From Clostridia bacterium (GTDB lineage Bacteria; Bacillota_A; Clostridia; Christensenellales; Borkfalkiaceae): 6,818 nt of DNA. The notes under the pieces were generated by a model that made no database searches, was not told the DNA's origin, and saw only the letters and a program-made list of their open reading frames with translations. The stretch lies in contig JAFQBR010000230.1 of assembly GCA_017399665.1 (NCBI GenBank), forward strand, positions 1 to 6,818. Reading direction: 5' to 3'. Numbering within the stretch: position 1 is the stretch's first letter; each line of letters opens with the position of its first letter. Of this stretch, positions 5,227-6,818 are shown in pieces. Position numbers and translations under genes: made by a program.

Positions 5227-5255
5227 TTGAAATCTTTAAGGATATGTGATATAAT
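5227..5255 (+). promoter_or_regulatory. Extended -10 promoter for the CoA-disulfide reductase gene
   Basis: TTGAAA (5227-5232) and TATAAT (5250-5255) are separated by 17 bp, with TG at 5247-5248 giving TGATATAAT. Transcription would begin near 5262, leaving a very short leader: the AAGGGGG ribosome binding site starts at 5263. The true start may therefore lie a few bases further upstream. Confidence 0.78.
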
Positions 5256-5277
5256 ATCTCAAAAGGGGGATTTTTCT

Positions 5278-6818
5278 ATGAAAATCGTAATCGTGGGCGG
5301 AGTTGCAGGTGGAGCAACTGCTGCGGCAAGAATAAGAAGATTAGACGAACGTGCAGAAATTATTATTTTCGAACGTTCTGGTTTTATTTCGTATGCAAAC
5401 TGCGGTTTGCCTTATTATATCAGCGGTGTTATCGCGAACAAGGCAGATTTGACGTTGCAAACACCCGAAAGTTTTTATCGCCGTTTCCGTATCGTGGCGA
5501 AAGTCAATCACGAGGTAGAGGGTATTGACACGCAAAACAAAACTCTTTCCGTAACCGATCTAAAAACGGGAACAAAATTTACGGAAAGCTACGATAAGTT
5601 GATTTTGTCGCCTGGCGCAAAGCCGATTTTACCCGATTTTTACGCCGAAAACGAAAGAGTGTTCACGCTCCGAACCGTAGAAGATACGCTTAAAATCCGC
5701 GCGTTTGTCGAGAAAAAACGACCGAAAACTGCCGTGGTTATAGGTGGCGGTTTTATAGGCTTAGAAACGGCGGAAAATCTTGCCGAACTTGGTATTCAAA
5801 CGACGGTTGTCCAGCGCGACAATCATCTTTTGCCTACGGTTGATTGTGATATGGCATCCTTTATTCACGCCGATTTCCGCTATCATGGCGTACAAATATT
5901 ACTCAATACCAACACGGAAAAATTGACGGTAAATGGCGAGCAAATATCGCTAGAAACCGATAACGGAAATAAGCTTAATGCTGATATGGTAGTAGTTTCA
6001 GTCGGTGTTACGCCCGAAAATGCCCTTGCAAAAAAAGCAGGGTTAGAGCTTGGTGTAAAGGGTGCAATCAAGGTCAATGCGAAAATGCAAACCTCTGTCC
6101 CCGATATCTATGCGGTGGGTGATGCTGTACAGGTAAAACATTTTATTACCGAGCAAGACGCGGTTATTTCTTTGGCTGGTCCTGCCAACAAGCAGGGGCG
6201 TATCGTTGCAGATAATATTTGCGGGGGAAATAGTGAGTACAAAGGCTCACAAGGCTCGTCTGTGATAAAACTATTCAATATGACGGTGGCTACAACGGGC
6301 ATTAACGAACAGCAAGCCAGAGCAAACGGTTACGAATACGAAAAGGTGATTTTAACGCAAAATTCGCACGCAGGTTATTATCCGAATGCAACGGCAATGA
6401 CGGCAAAGCTCCTTTTTGAAAAGGGAACTTATAAGATTTTGGGCGCGCAAATCGTCGGCTATGACGGAGTTGATAAGCGTATTGACGTGATTGCAACCGC
6501 CATTCGGGCAGGGATGAAAGCGGATGAATTGAAGGATTTGGACCTTGCGTACGCTCCGCCGTATTCTTCCGCAAAAGACCCTGTAAATATGGCAGGTTTC
6601 GTTGCGGACAATATCAAAAACGGCGTTGTGAAGCAGTTTTATTTTGAAGATATTCCTGCTTTGCAGGAAAGGAATGACGTGATTTTGCTGGATACGCGCA
6701 CGGCGTTTGAATATATGCGCGGACACGCGGACGGATTTATTCATATTCCGCTTGACGATTTAAGAGAGCGTTTAGGCGAGCTTGACAAAACGAAAAAAAT
6801 CTACGTTATGTGTCAAAG
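5278..6818 (+). CDS. cdr: CoA-disulfide reductase-type flavoenzyme fused to rhodanese, 3'-partial
   Basis: The gene has 513 complete codons and runs off the window. It is a cytoplasmic FAD- and NAD(P)H-dependent thiol-redox enzyme. Residues 7-12 (GGVAGG) bind FAD; SYANCGLPYYISG carries the single redox cysteine C42 that forms a mixed disulfide with CoA; GGGFIGLETAENL (156-168) is the NAD(P)H site; YAVGDAV (278-284) is the second FAD motif. Family tyrosines occur in SHAGYYPNA (363-371) and YAPPYSSAKDPVN (425-437). A rhodanese domain starts near 455 (LLDTRTAFEYMRGHADGFIHIPLDDL), and C512 in YVMCQ is its expected catalytic cysteine, two codons from the edge. Full-length fusions of this family act as CoA-disulfide, NADH oxidase or persulfide reductases; the sequence does not decide which. 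The start is supported by AAGGGGG (5263-5269), eight bases upstream. Codons ending in G or C (GCG, CCG, CGC) look more frequent than in the surface-protein gene. Confidence 0.94.
   Translation, partial: MKIVIVGGVAGGATAAARIRRLDERAEIIIFERSGFISYANCGLPYYISGVIANKADLTLQTPESFYRRFRIVAKVNHEVEGIDTQNKTLSVTDLKTGTKFTESYDKLILSPGAKPILPDFYAENERVFTLRTVEDTLKIRAFVEKKRPKTAVVIGGGFIGLETAENLAELGIQTTVVQRDNHLLPTVDCDMASFIHADFRYHGVQILLNTNTEKLTVNGEQISLETDNGNKLNADMVVVSVGVTPENALAKKAGLELGVKGAIKVNAKMQTSVPDIYAVGDAVQVKHFITEQDAVISLAGPANKQGRIVADNICGGNSEYKGSQGSSVIKLFNMTVATTGINEQQARANGYEYEKVILTQNSHAGYYPNATAMTAKLLFEKGTYKILGAQIVGYDGVDKRIDVIATAIRAGMKADELKDLDLAYAPPYSSAKDPVNMAGFVADNIKNGVVKQFYFEDIPALQERNDVILLDTRTAFEYMRGHADGFIHIPLDDLRERLGELDKTKKIYVMCQ

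Noticed and set aside
6302..6744. Overlapping minus-strand frames of 90 and 130 codons in the reductase gene
   Set aside because: They lie opposite a clearly conserved flavoenzyme, overlap each other, have no ribosome binding sites and give Arg/His/Ser-rich, non-family-like products.
1..6818. CRISPR array, insertion sequence, tRNA/rRNA gene or attachment site
   Set aside because: No spaced identical repeats, transposase-like frame, terminal inverted repeats of useful length, cloverleaf or rRNA-like sequence were seen. The long repeated region is protein-coding with diverged DNA.

Overview
The window reads as a piece of chromosome from an AT-rich, low-GC Gram-positive bacterium, most likely a Clostridia-type Firmicute. 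The reasons are strong AGGAG-type ribosome binding sites, sigma-A-like promoters with near-consensus TATAAT boxes, a T-box riboswitch, an XRE/zinc-ribbon regulator and a coenzyme A-disulfide reductase-type flavoenzyme. Nothing in it identifies a genus, and no insertion sequence, CRISPR array, tRNA or rRNA is visible.

Layout. (1) Positions 2-1189 hold the 3' part of a surface protein that enters from the left. It has two divergent InlB B-repeat-like modules and a C-terminal membrane anchor. (2) Positions 1190-1855 are non-coding and regulatory: a perfect-consensus promoter, a complete T-box leader with a TGG (Trp) specifier, a terminator/antiterminator switch and a possible 11-codon peptide ORF. 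(3) trpB (1856-3076) follows, with no trpA beside it, and ends at a bidirectional terminator. (4) On the minus strand, 3235-4176 encodes a lipoprotein with ten very regular 19-20-residue coils (DUF4097-like solenoid). (5) A 318-bp divergent promoter region (4177-4494) carries two well-formed promoters and several dyads. (6) 4495-5154 encodes an XRE-type helix-turn-helix regulator with a four-cysteine zinc ribbon and an extra C-terminal domain. (7) From 5278 to the right edge runs a flavin disulfide reductase of the CoA-disulfide reductase/NADH oxidase/persulfide reductase family, fused to a rhodanese domain and cut off by the window end at its rhodanese cysteine.

How the parts work together. 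trpB is a single-gene unit switched on by uncharged tRNA-Trp: low Trp charging favours the antiterminator and read-through into trpB. With no trpA nearby, the TrpB subunit either partners with a TrpA encoded elsewhere or converts indole and serine to tryptophan on its own. The regulator, the divergent lipoprotein gene and the thiol-redox enzyme each have their own extended -10 promoter of very similar design (TGATATAATA). It is plausible, but unproven, that the zinc-ribbon regulator controls itself and one or both neighbours.

The observations most worth following are the Trp T-box on a solitary trpB with a possible Trp-containing leader peptide, the dyads around the promoters, and the regulator/CoA-disulfide reductase pairing. 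I see no clearly new multi-gene system.
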